Positions 27,140 to 36,177 of a stretch of DNA of 64,000 nt are shown here, piece by piece. A program made the position numbers and the translations under genes. The stretch is from NCBI GenBank assembly GCA_031290935.1, contig JAISLK010000037.1, positions 84,492-148,491 on the forward strand, written 5' to 3'. The notes under the pieces were generated by a model, which saw only the letters and a list, made by a program, of their open reading frames with translations, was not told where the DNA came from and searched no databases. Each line of letters opens with the position of its first letter. The stretch's first letter is position 1. This DNA is from Prevotellaceae bacterium (GTDB taxonomy: Bacteria > Bacteroidota > Bacteroidia > Bacteroidales > UBA932).

Positions 27140-28291
27140 ATGAAGCTGTTCAATAGCATAAGTACAGTGATTATAGCCGGCGTATTGCTGGTTGCCTGCA
27201 AAAGTACCGGACAGAAAGCCTTGTCGCAAGGCGATTACTACACCGCCTGCTTGCAGGCGATTAACAAACTGCGTTCCTCTCCGGACAATGCAAAAGCCGC
27301 CGGCGCTCTGGAGCAGGCTTATCCGTTGGCTGTGGATTATACGCAACGGGAAGTGGAACGGCTAATGGCTTCACCGTCGAATAATAGCCGCTTTCGGGCG
27401 ATTTTTAACCTGTACCTCCATATGAACAATATTGCGGTTCAATTGTCCCAATGCCCGGCTGCCTTGCGGATTATTCCCCATGCCGATTACTATAATTCGC
27501 AGTTGGAATCGGCGCGGAACATGGCGGCGGAAGAAAGCTACCAGGCTGCCGAAAATTACCTCCGCCAGGGTACGCGCCCAGCGGCCAAACAGGCTTACCT
27601 GCAATACCGGCAGGTAAACAGCATTATCCCCGGCTACAAGGATGTTGCCGACAAGTTGCAGGAAGCAAAATGGGATGCTACATTGAAAGTGGTACTGGAA
27701 CAAATACCCGTAGAAGGGCAATATAAAATAAGCGCTGATTTTTTCCAGGCTAAAGTATTCGAATATTTTTCTACCGGTATCCGGAATGAATTTATACGTG
27801 TTTTTTCGCCGGAAGAAGCCGAAAACACTCAGCTGCAACCCGACCAACTCATCCGTTTGCGCTTTTTGGATTTTACAGTGGGGCAACTGCACGAAAGCAA
27901 ACACACACGCGAAGTAACACGCGACAGCGTAGCTACGGGCACCTATAAAGACGCGAAAGGCGAGGAGCATACCGTTTACGGAACGGTTAAGGCGACGCTG
28001 ACCGCCCATACCGTTGAATTATCGTCCGGCGGGATATTGGAAGCCGCTATTATCAATTATGCGACGAAGTCCGTGTTATCGCAACAACGCTTTCCCGGCG
28101 CCTATGTATGGAGCGACTCATGGGCTTCGTTCAACGGCGACGAACGGGCGTTAAGCCGAAAAGAGCTGGACATGTGTAAACGCAGCAAACCCTCGCCGCC
28201 GCCACCGCCGCAAGAGCTGTTTATCCAGTTTACCGTACCGATTTATGCGGACTTGTCCCGGTTTATTCAAAATTATTACAGGAATTACTGA
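27140..28291 (+). CDS. Lipoprotein with TPR-like helical repeats, function unknown
   Basis: A 383-residue lipoprotein (lipobox LLVAC, C20, followed by KSTGQ). Residues ~25-185 are rich in helix pairs of TPR type (ALSQGDYYTACLQAINKL, AAENYLRQGTRPAAKQAYLQYRQV, IIPGYKDVADKLQEAKW). Residues ~190-375 look like a mixed alpha/beta domain with long strands (LIRLRFLDFTVGQL, EEHTVYGTVKATLTAHTVEL) and a short proline run near 352-357. No catalytic motif is seen. It is a single gene with its own promoter, followed by the thioredoxin-fold gene with a separate promoter. An envelope scaffold role is only a guess. Confidence 0.8.
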   Translation: MKLFNSISTVIIAGVLLVACKSTGQKALSQGDYYTACLQAINKLRSSPDNAKAAGALEQAYPLAVDYTQREVERLMASPSNNSRFRAIFNLYLHMNNIAVQLSQCPAALRIIPHADYYNSQLESARNMAAEESYQAAENYLRQGTRPAAKQAYLQYRQVNSIIPGYKDVADKLQEAKWDATLKVVLEQIPVEGQYKISADFFQAKVFEYFSTGIRNEFIRVFSPEEAENTQLQPDQLIRLRFLDFTVGQLHESKHTREVTRDSVATGTYKDAKGEEHTVYGTVKATLTAHTVELSSGGILEAAIINYATKSVLSQQRFPGAYVWSDSWASFNGDERALSRKELDMCKRSKPSPPPPPQELFIQFTVPIYADLSRFIQNYYRNY

Positions 28292-28333
28292 CGCCGGGCT
28301 TTAGTCATAAAACCGGCTTCCAAAAAAAAATTG

Positions 28334-28341
28334 TATATTTG
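28334..28341 (+). promoter_or_regulatory. -7 element of the thioredoxin-fold gene
   Basis: TATATTTG fits TAnnTTTG and lies 22 bp before the start at 28364; an AGAGGA purine stretch follows as a possible ribosome site. Confidence 0.5.
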
Positions 28342-28363
28342 CCTATTCTTAAAGAGGAAAAAC

Positions 28364-28942
28364 ATGCGGAATTTTATTATTATCATTGGAACAATTTGGC
28401 TTGGCTGTTCTTTTGGACACCTTGCAGCGCAAGGAAAGCAAGCGCCGCCGGAAAGCAATCCGGTACAGTGGTATTCCATAGAAACGGCTGACAGCCTGCG
28501 CGGCAAAACGCCGAAAAAAATCTTTATCGACGTATATACCGACTGGTGCGGCTGGTGCAAGGTCATGGACAGGAATACATTTAGCGACCCGAAAGTGGCG
28601 GAGTACCTGAACAGGCACTTTTATCCGGTCAAACTGAATGCCGAACAAAAGACGCCTATCAAATTCGACGGGCATACGTTTAATTTTATGCCGGAACATC
28701 GTTCACACGAGTTGGCCATTGCTTTGCTGCAAGGTCAAATGAGTTATCCGAATATTGTTTATATGAACGAAGAGGGGCAACCGATTCAAGCTGTTCCCGG
28801 CTATCAAACGCCCGAAGTGATTTTACCGATTCTGGTATTTTTCGCCGAAAACCATTACCAAAAACTGTCGTGGGAAGACTACAACAAAAGCATCTGGCCT
28901 ACGCACCCGGAGAATAAGCAGGCAGTAGGCGGTTCTCAGTAG
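28364..28942 (+). CDS. Exported thioredoxin-fold protein with CGWC active site
   Basis: A 192-residue protein. The start at 28364 is preferred to a frame 11 codons longer because it opens a clean signal peptide (MRNF, hydrophobic core, AAQ cut near residue 23) just after a purine-rich ribosome site. The redox motif WCGWC (C62 and C65) sits in FIDVYTDWCGWCKVMDRNTF, as in the thioredoxin_7/DUF255-like periplasmic thioredoxin relatives, and a cis-proline-like SYPNIVYM lies near residue 127. A periplasmic thiol reductase or disulfide-handling role is likely; its partner is unknown. Confidence 0.88.
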   Translation: MRNFIIIIGTIWLGCSFGHLAAQGKQAPPESNPVQWYSIETADSLRGKTPKKIFIDVYTDWCGWCKVMDRNTFSDPKVAEYLNRHFYPVKLNAEQKTPIKFDGHTFNFMPEHRSHELAIALLQGQMSYPNIVYMNEEGQPIQAVPGYQTPEVILPILVFFAENHYQKLSWEDYNKSIWPTHPENKQAVGGSQ

Positions 28943-28980
28943 CAGTAGGCGGTTTTTAGTCAACAATAGAAAAAAATGAG

Positions 28981-29008
28981 CAGGCGCAAATCACGCGCTT
29001 GTTTTTTT
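28981..29008 (+). terminator. Terminator of the thioredoxin-fold gene
   Basis: CAGGCGC (28981-28987) pairs with GCGCTTG (28995-29001) with one G-T pair, followed by seven T. Around it, CAGTAGGC-type words before and CTGCCTACTG after form a further loose inverted repeat. Confidence 0.65.
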
Positions 29009-29025
29009 ATTCTACTGCTTACTGC

Positions 29026-29961
29026 CTACTGAATACTGTCCACTGCAAACTTCCTCGGGTGGTATTCCAGGATAGTGGATTGCCAGCGTTTGCGGTTGAG
29101 GTGCGTGTAGATTTCGGTGGTGAGGATGCTTTCATGCCCCAGCATATCCTGTACGGCACGCAAGTCGGCGCCGTTTTCAATCAGGTGCGTGGCAAAAGAA
29201 TGGCGCAAGGTGTGCGGGCTGATATTCTTTGTTATCCCGGCTTTCTCCGCCAGCCCTTTAATAATCCTGAAAATCATGGAGCGCGAAAGCGCCTTGCCGC
29301 GCCGGTTGAGGAACAGGATGTCCTCGTATTTGGTAATGATTTTTTGCGTAGCGCGTTTTTGCAGGTACCGGTTAATTTCGTTTTCGGCGCATTTGCCGAC
29401 AGGAATCAGGCGTTGCTTGTCTCCCTTGCCGGTTACGCGGATGAAGCCCTCATCAAAAAATAAATCGGAAATGCGCAGGCTCACGGCTTCGGAAACGCGC
29501 AGCCCGCAGCCGTACATGATTTCGAGGATGGCGCGGTTACGGTGCCCGTCGGGGCGGCTGGCGTCCACAGCGGCAATGAGCGCTTCAACTTCACCGATGC
29601 TCAATACATCGGGAAGATACAGGCCTAATTTCGGCCCCTCCACTAATTCCGTCGGATTGGTTTCCATCCGGTTTTCCAGTATAAGAAATTTGTAGAATGC
29701 TTTGACGCCGCTCAGCGTGCGGGCTTGCGAGCGTTTGTCAATGCCCGCTTCGTACAAGCGCCCAAGGAATAATTCGATTATTTTTCGCGTAACGCAGTCC
29801 GGAGGGACGCCTGTTTTGGAACAGCAGAAACGTTGCAGTTTTTTCACATCCATCAGGTAGGCGGCGATGGAATTGCCCGACAACGACCGTTCGAGTCGCA
29901 GGTAGGTTTCAAAATCGTCTATTGCCGTTTGCCATGTGGCGGTGTGGCTGTTTGTGGTCAT
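29026..29961 (-). CDS. xerD: XerD-type tyrosine recombinase
   Basis: A 311-residue recombinase of the size and layout of XerC/XerD, which resolve chromosome dimers at dif. The N-terminal SAM-like domain (about 8-95) is followed by the catalytic domain with R155 (CGLRVSEAV), K179 (TGKGDKQR), H250 and R253 (HTLRHSFATHL), H276 (LGHESI) and Y285. No arm-binding domain is present, unlike the recombinase at 10259. Its start overlaps the stop of the O-methyltransferase gene by 4 bp (ATGA type), so the two are co-transcribed. XerD is preferred over XerC by general sequence feel only. Confidence 0.93.
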   Translation of the reverse strand: MTTNSHTATWQTAIDDFETYLRLERSLSGNSIAAYLMDVKKLQRFCCSKTGVPPDCVTRKIIELFLGRLYEAGIDKRSQARTLSGVKAFYKFLILENRMETNPTELVEGPKLGLYLPDVLSIGEVEALIAAVDASRPDGHRNRAILEIMYGCGLRVSEAVSLRISDLFFDEGFIRVTGKGDKQRLIPVGKCAENEINRYLQKRATQKIITKYEDILFLNRRGKALSRSMIFRIIKGLAEKAGITKNISPHTLRHSFATHLIENGADLRAVQDMLGHESILTTEIYTHLNRKRWQSTILEYHPRKFAVDSIQ

Positions 29962-30596
29962 AGTTTACGAATAATCATCAGCCCGTCGCGGAGCGGCAGC
30001 CATACGTTTTCTACGCGGCAGTCGGTTTGTACGAGTTCGTTAAAATCGCGTATTTCCTGCGTATGCCTATCGGCGGGCGCGGGCGTTTCCATCACTTTGC
30101 CATTCCACCATACATTATCGGCCAGCAGGAAACCGCCGCTGCGCACCTTGCCGATGAGGGCGTGGTAATAGGCGCAGTATTCGCGTTTATCGCCGTCGAT
30201 ATACGCCAAATCAAACGTCTCGTCCATCGCCGGGATGATTTGCAAGGCGTCGCCCGTGTGCATTTTTATTTTCCCGGCATGCGGGCTGCGGGCAATAAAC
30301 GACGCCGCGACGCCGTGCAGTTCGTCGTTGCGTTCAATCGTATGCAGCACGCCGTTGGCGGGAACGCCTTTTGCGAGGCACAAGGTGGCATAGCCTGTGA
30401 ATGTCCCTATTTCCAAAGCGTGCAGGGGGCGTATCATGCAAGAAATTTGTTCCAGCAATTTCCCTTGCAGGCGTCCCGACAGCATGCGCGGGTTCAGGAC
30501 ATGCAAATGCGTATAACGCACCAGCTCCGCCAGCAGTGCGTCTTCTGGCGAAGTGTGGTTTTCGGCGTAAGTTGTCAGTTGTAAGTCGTCAGTCAT
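29958..30596 (-). CDS. SAM-dependent O-methyltransferase (class I, YrrM/caffeoyl-CoA type)
   Basis: A 212-residue methyltransferase with the glycine motif ALEIGTFTGYATLCLA (about 60-75), the acidic residues HTIERNDE and DLAYIDGDKREY, and LADNVWWNGKV, which carry the metal-binding acids of this family. The usual substrates are catechol-like or tRNA 5-hydroxyuridine; TrmR-type tRNA methylation is a possibility because TrmR belongs to this family. It is translationally coupled to xerD. The frame is followed upstream by short GTTGTCAGTCGTAAG-like repeats. Confidence 0.88.
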   Translation of the reverse strand: MTDDLQLTTYAENHTSPEDALLAELVRYTHLHVLNPRMLSGRLQGKLLEQISCMIRPLHALEIGTFTGYATLCLAKGVPANGVLHTIERNDELHGVAASFIARSPHAGKIKMHTGDALQIIPAMDETFDLAYIDGDKREYCAYYHALIGKVRSGGFLLADNVWWNGKVMETPAPADRHTQEIRDFNELVQTDCRVENVWLPLRDGLMIIRKL

Positions 30597-30650
30597 AAAT
30601 TGTCAGTCGTAAGTCGCAGGTTGCGGCAGGCGTTAGCCCATTCTTAATTC

Positions 30651-31868
30651 CTAATTCACATAAGTGAGCGTAGAGAGTTTTTCCGGCGCAAAGATTTCGT
30701 TGGCGATGTCCTGTATTTCCTGCGCGGTGAGCGCTTCTATCCGCGCTTTTAACAGGTCGAAAGTTTCTACATAATCATAAGCCATCACACTTTTTCCCTG
30801 GCTTAACATTTGCACTTCGGCATTGTCAGCGCTAATGAACAGTTGCCCCAACAACTGTTTCTTGATGCGGTGCAGGGAGGCGCTACCAAAGGCTTTGGCA
30901 CATACCGCCTGCAATTCTTTCCTGATGAGTTCCATGCATTGCGGTATATTTTCCCTGTCGGCGCCGAAGTAAACAGTTACGGCGCCGCTGTCGCAGTAAG
31001 GCGTGTAGTTGGCTTCTATCGTATATACCAGCCCGTTTTTTTCGCGCAGCGCCGTATTCAAACGCGCATTGGCGGCGGGGCCTCCCAAATAATTTACCAA
31101 CAGCGCCAGCCCGGTGCGCCTGGCGTCATGTAAAGAGTATGCGCGGTTGCCCAGCATGCAGTGTGTTTGAAAAGTCCGGCATTCTTTGGTAACCTGAAAC
31201 GGCCGGTACGCCGCCGGTTTTTTCCTGCTGCGCTTGCCTCCTGCGGCGGGAAAAGCAGAAAAATGCTTTTTCACCAACCGCTCCATGCGTTTCGGGTTGA
31301 TTTTCCCGATACTGGAAAACACCATTTGCGGGGGTTGATAGTGTTGCCCGGTAAAGTTTTTCAGCTGTTCCACGCCAATGCCCGCAAGGGTTCCGGGAAC
31401 GCCTAAAATCGGCCTTCCCAGCGGGGAGCCTTTGAACAGCAAGGCGTCGAAATCATCAAAAATCAATTCGGACGGATGGTCTTTGCAGGAATTTATTTCG
31501 TCGATAATAACTTCTTTTTCCTTTTTCAACTCTTTGTCGGGAAAGGTAGCATGAAAAGCCAAATCGGCAAGCAATTCCACCGCCCGCTCAATGTCGCCTT
31601 TCAGCACGGTGGCATGAATGACCGTTTCTTCCTTTGTGGTAAAAGCGTTCAGTTCGCCGCCTACATTTTCCAGCCGGTTATTGATATAATAAGTCGAACG
31701 CCGCTGGGTGCCTTTGAACAACATGTGTTCCGTCAGGTGCGCTATGCCGTTTTCGGCGGATGCCTCGTCGCGCGTGCCCGCATTGACGCTCAGGCTGCAA
31801 TAGGCCACCGGCGAAGTATGGTAGCGATGTACTATGCGCAGACCATTTGGAAGAATGTAGTTATTCAT
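30651..31868 (-). CDS. M16 family zinc metallopeptidase (processing-peptidase-like)
   Basis: A 405-residue pitrilysin-family protease. The start at 31868 is chosen because MNNYILPNGLRI opens the family's first strand; a longer frame would run into the tRNA-Phe promoter. The inverted zinc motif is H44-L-T-E47-H48 with third ligand E124 (EVIIDEI). The second, non-catalytic half starts around residue 200. It resembles the cytoplasmic or periplasmic single-chain M16B peptidases found across Bacteroidota. No signal peptide is seen. TAACTTTG on the minus strand at 31886-31893 is a good promoter. Confidence 0.94.
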   Translation of the reverse strand: MNNYILPNGLRIVHRYHTSPVAYCSLSVNAGTRDEASAENGIAHLTEHMLFKGTQRRSTYYINNRLENVGGELNAFTTKEETVIHATVLKGDIERAVELLADLAFHATFPDKELKKEKEVIIDEINSCKDHPSELIFDDFDALLFKGSPLGRPILGVPGTLAGIGVEQLKNFTGQHYQPPQMVFSSIGKINPKRMERLVKKHFSAFPAAGGKRSRKKPAAYRPFQVTKECRTFQTHCMLGNRAYSLHDARRTGLALLVNYLGGPAANARLNTALREKNGLVYTIEANYTPYCDSGAVTVYFGADRENIPQCMELIRKELQAVCAKAFGSASLHRIKKQLLGQLFISADNAEVQMLSQGKSVMAYDYVETFDLLKARIEALTAQEIQDIANEIFAPEKLSTLTYVN

Positions 31869-31881
31869 TTTAAAGAAAATT

Positions 31882-31912
31882 TTTGCAAAGTTAGAAAAAT
31901 ATCTTACCTTTG
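31882..31912 (+). promoter_or_regulatory. Promoter of tRNA-Phe, overlapping the divergent M16 promoter
   Basis: TTTG (31882-31885), a 19-bp spacer and TACCTTTG (31905-31912) precede the tRNA by 14 bp. The minus-strand -7 element of the M16 gene (TAACTTTG, 31886-31893) lies inside this spacer, so the two promoters probably exclude each other. Confidence 0.7.
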
Positions 31913-31926
31913 CACTCCTGAAAAAA

Positions 31927-31999
31927 GGTGCCATAGCTCAGCAGGTAGAGCAAAGGACTGAAAATCCTTGTGTCCGCGGTTCGATTCCACGTGGCACCA
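31927..31999 (+). tRNA. tRNA-Phe (anticodon GAA)
   Basis: A 73-nt cloverleaf: acceptor GGTGCCA pairs with TGGCACC, anticodon stem AAGGA/TCCTT around CTGAAAA, T-arm with TTCGATT, discriminator A. CCA is not encoded. Confidence 0.95.
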
Positions 32000-32003
32000 C
32001 CGG

Positions 32004-32040
32004 AAAAAAAAACTGTTCGACTATTCGAACAGTTTTTTTT
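32004..32040 (+). terminator. Terminator of tRNA-Phe
   Basis: CTGTTCGA (32013-32020), loop CTAT and TCGAACAG (32025-32032), with flanking A-run and T-run extending the stem; eight T follow. Confidence 0.85.
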
Positions 32041-32057
32041 ATGGCCCCAATTCTTAT

Positions 32058-32087
32058 TTTAAAATTTTAATATTATCAGTTAAAATT
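32058..32087 (+). repeat. Left inverted repeat of switch L
   Basis: A 30-bp repeat with a perfect reverse complement at 32525-32554; the 7-bp central spacer reads ATTATCA here on the plus strand. Confidence 0.9.
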
Positions 32088-32108
32088 TTCTTAAAGAATT
32101 TGAAAGTG

Positions 32109-32138
32109 CAAATGTAAAAAACGTAAATGACATTACAA
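32109..32138 (-). promoter_or_regulatory. Outward promoter inside switch L, facing away from susC
   Basis: Minus-strand TACATTTG (32109-32116) with TTG at 32136-32138, spacer 19 bp. It lies 21 bp inside the left repeat and would drive transcription leftward toward the tRNA-Phe terminator. Confidence 0.65.
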
Positions 32139-32524
32139 CAAAAAAGCAATTTAAATTATTAACAAAAAATATTAATATATTATAATTCAGTATTATATTT
32201 TTTAATAACTTCGATGTTTTTTAATTAAACTTTTAAATTGATACGGATAATTTATCCAAATAAAATGGATGCAGCAAGCGTCGAGATAAACAAAAAATAT
32301 CCATGAATAATTGATACAAAAAAAACATTAATCTATTATAATCCAATATATTTTTATTTTTTTCGGTCTAATCCAATATTTTTTCTTACCGTTTTTCATA
32401 CCTCCTGCTTTTCTTTATAAACACCTATTAATATTAACTATACACGCTTTATAAAACGTGTTATTTTGCCCTTTTTATACCCAAATTCGTCCCCACCCCA
32501 TGTATATGCCTGTCTATCAAAATC

Positions 32525-32554
32525 AATTTTAACTGATAATATTAAAATTTTAAA
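32525..32554 (-). repeat. Right inverted repeat of switch L
   Basis: Perfect reverse complement of 32058-32087; spacer TGATAAT on the plus strand. Confidence 0.9.
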
Positions 32555-32675
32555 CGGATAAAAAAGTTGTTAAAAAAACGCATTCAAAATTGACAAAAAA
32601 ATGACCGCCGCGCCATTTATGCTTAGCCAAATGTATCATCTCCTCCAGAGGAAAGCGTACCGTTTTGCCGAAAAG

Positions 32676-32864
32676 CTGCATAACTTTTCCCAAAAACTGC
32701 ATGGTAATCGCCGAAAACTGCATGGTATTTGCCAAAAGCTGCATGGTAATTGCCAAAAACTGCATGGTAATCGCCAAAAACTGCATGGTAATTGCCAAAA
32801 ACTGCATAGTAATCGCCAAAAACTGCATGGTAATCGCCAAATACTGCATGGTATTTGCCGAAAA
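32676..32864. repeat. 21-bp tandem array in the leader of the third susC
   Basis: Nine units of CTGCATGGTAATCGCCAAAA(A) start every 21 bp from 32676 to 32844, with degenerate flanking units at about 32655 and 32865. Changes cluster in the middle of the unit (AATCGCC, AATTGCC, ATTTGCC). The A-tract recurs every two helical turns, which should bend the DNA. An open frame at 32601-32966 (121 codons, heptad KLHGNCQ/KLHGNRQ) crosses it, but other frames are also open, so no protein is called. It lies between switch L and susC. Confidence 0.9.
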
Positions 32865-33009
32865 CCATACCGCTTTTTCCCGGATTTGCTCATAAATCAA
32901 AATAACAATAAAGTAAATATTAAAATGTTATATGAAAATATCGAAAGTTATCGGATAAAACCATAATTATCACAATTCACTTATTTACTTACCAAAATTT
33001 AATTTATCT

Positions 33010-36000
33010 ATGAAATTAAACAAAATCAAGAGAACGGGACACAGGCTTTTACGAAAAACCTGCCTTCTCGCAGGCGTATGCTTGCTGACGATGTTGGGCT
33101 TTACTCCCGTAAATGCGCAACAGCAAAGTAAAACCATCATTGGCACGGTGGTGGACAAAAGCGGGGAACCGATGGTAGGCGCCGCCGTTGTCGTGAAAGG
33201 AACGACAAAGGCTGTGGCTACCGACGTGGACGGGAAATTTTCCCTCTCCGTGTCTGAAGGAGATGTGTTGACGGTATCGTTTATCGGTTACACCACCAAG
33301 AACGTTACGGTAAGCGCGGCAAACACTTTAACCGTTACGCTCGAAGAAAACGCACAGATGCTGGACGAAATTGAAATCACGGCAGAGTTCGGTATGAAGC
33401 GCGTCGCGCGGTCTATCGGGTCGTCCGTGCAAAACGTGAAAGCCGCGGACATTATTGAATCTGGGCGCGACAATTTCATTTCCGCCTTGCAGGGGCGCGT
33501 AGCGGGGATGAACGTTATTTCCAGCGGCGGTGCGCCGGGCGCTTCCAACACTGTTATCCTGCGAAGCCTGACTTCTATTTCAGGGAACAACCAACCGCTC
33601 TATGTTGTAGACGGTATCCCGATGAATAACTCGTCATTCAGCGCATCATCAGGATTTGCCAGAGCCGACGTTTATTCATCCCGCTACCTTGACTTTTCGT
33701 CGCGTGGCGATGACTTCAACCCGGAAGACATCGAATCCATGACTATCTTGAAAGGCGCAGCTGCCGCCGCCCTCTACGGGTCTAACGCATCGAACGGCGC
33801 AATTATCATCACTACAAAAAAAGGTGCGCCCGGAAAAGGAAAAGTATCCTATAGCAACTCTTTCCGCTGGGATTCGGCGTATGGCTATCCCGAATTACAG
33901 GATAAATATGCCAACGGCGGCTACGGGGCTACCAGTTATTATAATCTTAGCCGGTTTGGCGGCCTTTATCCCGAAGGCACTACACTATATGATAATGTGG
34001 CGGCCATCTTGCAAACAGGATTTACGAGCAAACACAACATCGCCGTAGAAGCCGGAACAGCCAGTACAACCATCCGCGCCGCCGCTTCCTTCCTTGACCA
34101 AACAGGGGTAGTTAAAACAACGGATTATGGCCGCACCAGTATTTCCTTATCCGGTAAGTCGGAAATTACTAAATGGCTAAAAATGGAAGCATCCATGCAA
34201 TATGCCTCTACCACTAATACGAAAGTGCAAAAAGGATCCAGTGGGCCACTGCGTTGGGCGATGCGCTGGCCCATGGTGGACGACATGTCGAATTATCTGG
34301 CTCCCGACGGCATGCACATGCGTTATCCGGAACGGTATGTGGATACAGACTTATATAATCCAATATTCGGCATGAACAAAAATAAATTTTACGACGAATC
34401 CGACCGTATTATAGCCAATGCCGTAGTGATTGTTACCCCTACGAAAAATACTTTCCTCCGCGCACAGGCAGGCTGGGACGTAGGCGCACAAACGTTCGAA
34501 ACATCGGAACACCCCTATTTTACCACTAATAACTATAACGTGCTTCCCGGAAACGGCGGCGTATATAACTTGTCGAAATCAAATTTTTCAGACCCCGCAA
34601 TGAATATTCTTGCCGGTTATAACGACAGTTTCTTCCAGGACAAATTGACCGTTTCGGCGCAGGTAGGATACCACCAGCTAGAAAACGGCGTTACCCGCTT
34701 ATCTACCTACGGAACTAAATTTGCTGTCGTGGATTTGCAATCTATCAATAACTGCGACCCTACAACTGTTTCTTCAAAGAAAAGGGCTTCCAAACGCAGG
34801 ATACAGGCTATTTCGGCGCAGGCGGAAGTCGGGTGGAATAATATGGCCTTCCTGACTTTCCGTGCCCGTAACGACTGGTCTTCTACACTGCCGAAAGACA
34901 ATAATTCTTATTTCTATCCGGCGTTGGAAGGCGCTTTTGTGGCTACCGAATTGCCGTTCCTGAAAGAAAACAAATATGTAACCTACCTGAAACTGCGCGG
35001 CGCAATAGCGCAGGTTGGTAAAGACGCCGGCCCGCTCGAAATCAATCCCGAACTGGAGCCGACGCAACAATCGGGCGGCGGTTATAGATATGGATGGACA
35101 GGGCCGAACCTGGACTTGCGCCCGGAAATGACCACCTCCTGGGAAGCCGGATTTGAAGGACGGTTCTTTAATGACCGGGTCGTAGCGGATTTTACCTATT
35201 TTAATACGCGTTGTGAAGACCAGATAGTAAAAGAATTCCGTATGAGTTATGCTGGCGGGTTTGTATTAAACACCCAAAATATGGGTACCTTTGAAACCTG
35301 GGGATGGGAAGCGCATATTGACGGCGATATTTTCAACACCAACGGCTTCCGTTGGAATATCGGCCTAAACCTTTCGCACACCGGTTCGGAAGTAATAAGT
35401 ATGCCCGTACCGGAATATTATGACGCTTATACCAACGGCAACACTGCCGGTATTCGTAACGGCGTAATGGTCGGCTACCCGGTAACTACCGTAACGGGAA
35501 CTGACTTTCAACGCAACGACAAAGGAGAGGTGCTGATAGATCCGAGCACCGGCATACCGCTCGTTTCCTCCGAATGGACAATGCTTGCCGACCGGGAACC
35601 CAAAGTCCGTTTAGGTTTTAATACGGTTCTTTCCTATAAAGGCTTCCGGTTATCGGCTATGTTTGCCGGAAAGTTAGGAGCAAATGTAGTAAATGGTACT
35701 AAACGGGAAATGATGTCCAGTGGGTTGAGTTGGGAATCGGTAGATTTCCGCGAACGCGGTCCGGTAGTATTTAATGGCGTATTGAAAGACGGTAATGAAA
35801 ACAGCGACCACCCGACGCCTAATATCTTGTCGGTAACGTATGGCGATTATAGCGCATCCATTTATGCCGGAGCAGCAGCAAACTGGATAGAAAAAAATGT
35901 ACACTACATCCGGTTGCAGGAACTCCGCTTTTCCTATACGATTCCTACGAACTACTTGAAAAAATTCCTTAATGGATTCGTCAGTTATGCCAGCGTTTTC

Positions 36001-36165
36001 GTTTGCGGGAACGACCTCTTTACCATCACCAATTATTCCGGTATTGACGCTGTGGGGAATACCCTGTCAGCTTCTGCCGGCGGTACGGGCGGCGAAGGCT
36101 ATGACACATGGGCTATACCCAACCCGCGCGGCCTGTCGTTTGGCGTTAGTTTAACCTTTAATTAA
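33010..36165 (+). CDS. SusC/RagA family TonB-linked transporter behind switch L
   Basis: A 1051-residue TonB-dependent transporter. Signal peptide with a long positively charged n-region, cut after VNAQ (about residue 37); carboxypeptidase-regulatory-like domain about 42-115 (GTVVDKSGEPMVGA, DVDGKFSL); then a plug with LQGRVAGMNVISSGGAPG, PLYVVDGIPMNN, SMTILKGAAAAALYGSNASNG and IIITTKKG. The usual IRIRG is replaced by ILRSLTS. The barrel ends with SLTFN. Its N-terminus and leader resemble those of the SusC at 39787, so the two operons are paralogous. The nearest upstream promoter points the other way, so expression probably depends on inversion of 32058-32554. Confidence 0.96.
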   Translation: MKLNKIKRTGHRLLRKTCLLAGVCLLTMLGFTPVNAQQQSKTIIGTVVDKSGEPMVGAAVVVKGTTKAVATDVDGKFSLSVSEGDVLTVSFIGYTTKNVTVSAANTLTVTLEENAQMLDEIEITAEFGMKRVARSIGSSVQNVKAADIIESGRDNFISALQGRVAGMNVISSGGAPGASNTVILRSLTSISGNNQPLYVVDGIPMNNSSFSASSGFARADVYSSRYLDFSSRGDDFNPEDIESMTILKGAAAAALYGSNASNGAIIITTKKGAPGKGKVSYSNSFRWDSAYGYPELQDKYANGGYGATSYYNLSRFGGLYPEGTTLYDNVAAILQTGFTSKHNIAVEAGTASTTIRAAASFLDQTGVVKTTDYGRTSISLSGKSEITKWLKMEASMQYASTTNTKVQKGSSGPLRWAMRWPMVDDMSNYLAPDGMHMRYPERYVDTDLYNPIFGMNKNKFYDESDRIIANAVVIVTPTKNTFLRAQAGWDVGAQTFETSEHPYFTTNNYNVLPGNGGVYNLSKSNFSDPAMNILAGYNDSFFQDKLTVSAQVGYHQLENGVTRLSTYGTKFAVVDLQSINNCDPTTVSSKKRASKRRIQAISAQAEVGWNNMAFLTFRARNDWSSTLPKDNNSYFYPALEGAFVATELPFLKENKYVTYLKLRGAIAQVGKDAGPLEINPELEPTQQSGGGYRYGWTGPNLDLRPEMTTSWEAGFEGRFFNDRVVADFTYFNTRCEDQIVKEFRMSYAGGFVLNTQNMGTFETWGWEAHIDGDIFNTNGFRWNIGLNLSHTGSEVISMPVPEYYDAYTNGNTAGIRNGVMVGYPVTTVTGTDFQRNDKGEVLIDPSTGIPLVSSEWTMLADREPKVRLGFNTVLSYKGFRLSAMFAGKLGANVVNGTKREMMSSGLSWESVDFRERGPVVFNGVLKDGNENSDHPTPNILSVTYGDYSASIYAGAAANWIEKNVHYIRLQELRFSYTIPTNYLKKFLNGFVSYASVFVCGNDLFTITNYSGIDAVGNTLSASAGGTGGEGYDTWAIPNPRGLSFGVSLTFN

Positions 36166-36177
36166 AACACAATAATT

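Larger units (their letters stand above)
32058..32554. other. Putative invertible promoter segment, OFF orientation (switch L)
   Basis: A 497-bp AT-rich segment bounded by a perfect 30-bp inverted repeat (32058-32087 and 32525-32554). Each repeat reads as AATTTTAAC, spacer TGATAAT, ATTAAAATT, the form of a tyrosine-recombinase site. It holds one promoter, TTG-N19-TACATTTG, on the minus strand at 32109-32138, pointing left, away from susC at 33010. No TAnnTTTG lies between 32555 and 33009, so susC should be silent in this orientation. It is an inverted homologue of 39237-39706, with 78 bp identical (32459-32536 against 39249-39326). No coding frame or target duplication is visible. Confidence 0.75.

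Noticed and set aside
32058-32554. Miniature transposable element (MITE) instead of a promoter switch
   Set aside because: Terminal inverted repeats fit, but no target-site duplication is seen at either copy, each repeat has recombinase-site symmetry, and both copies sit at the same place before susC with an outward promoter. Not fully excluded.
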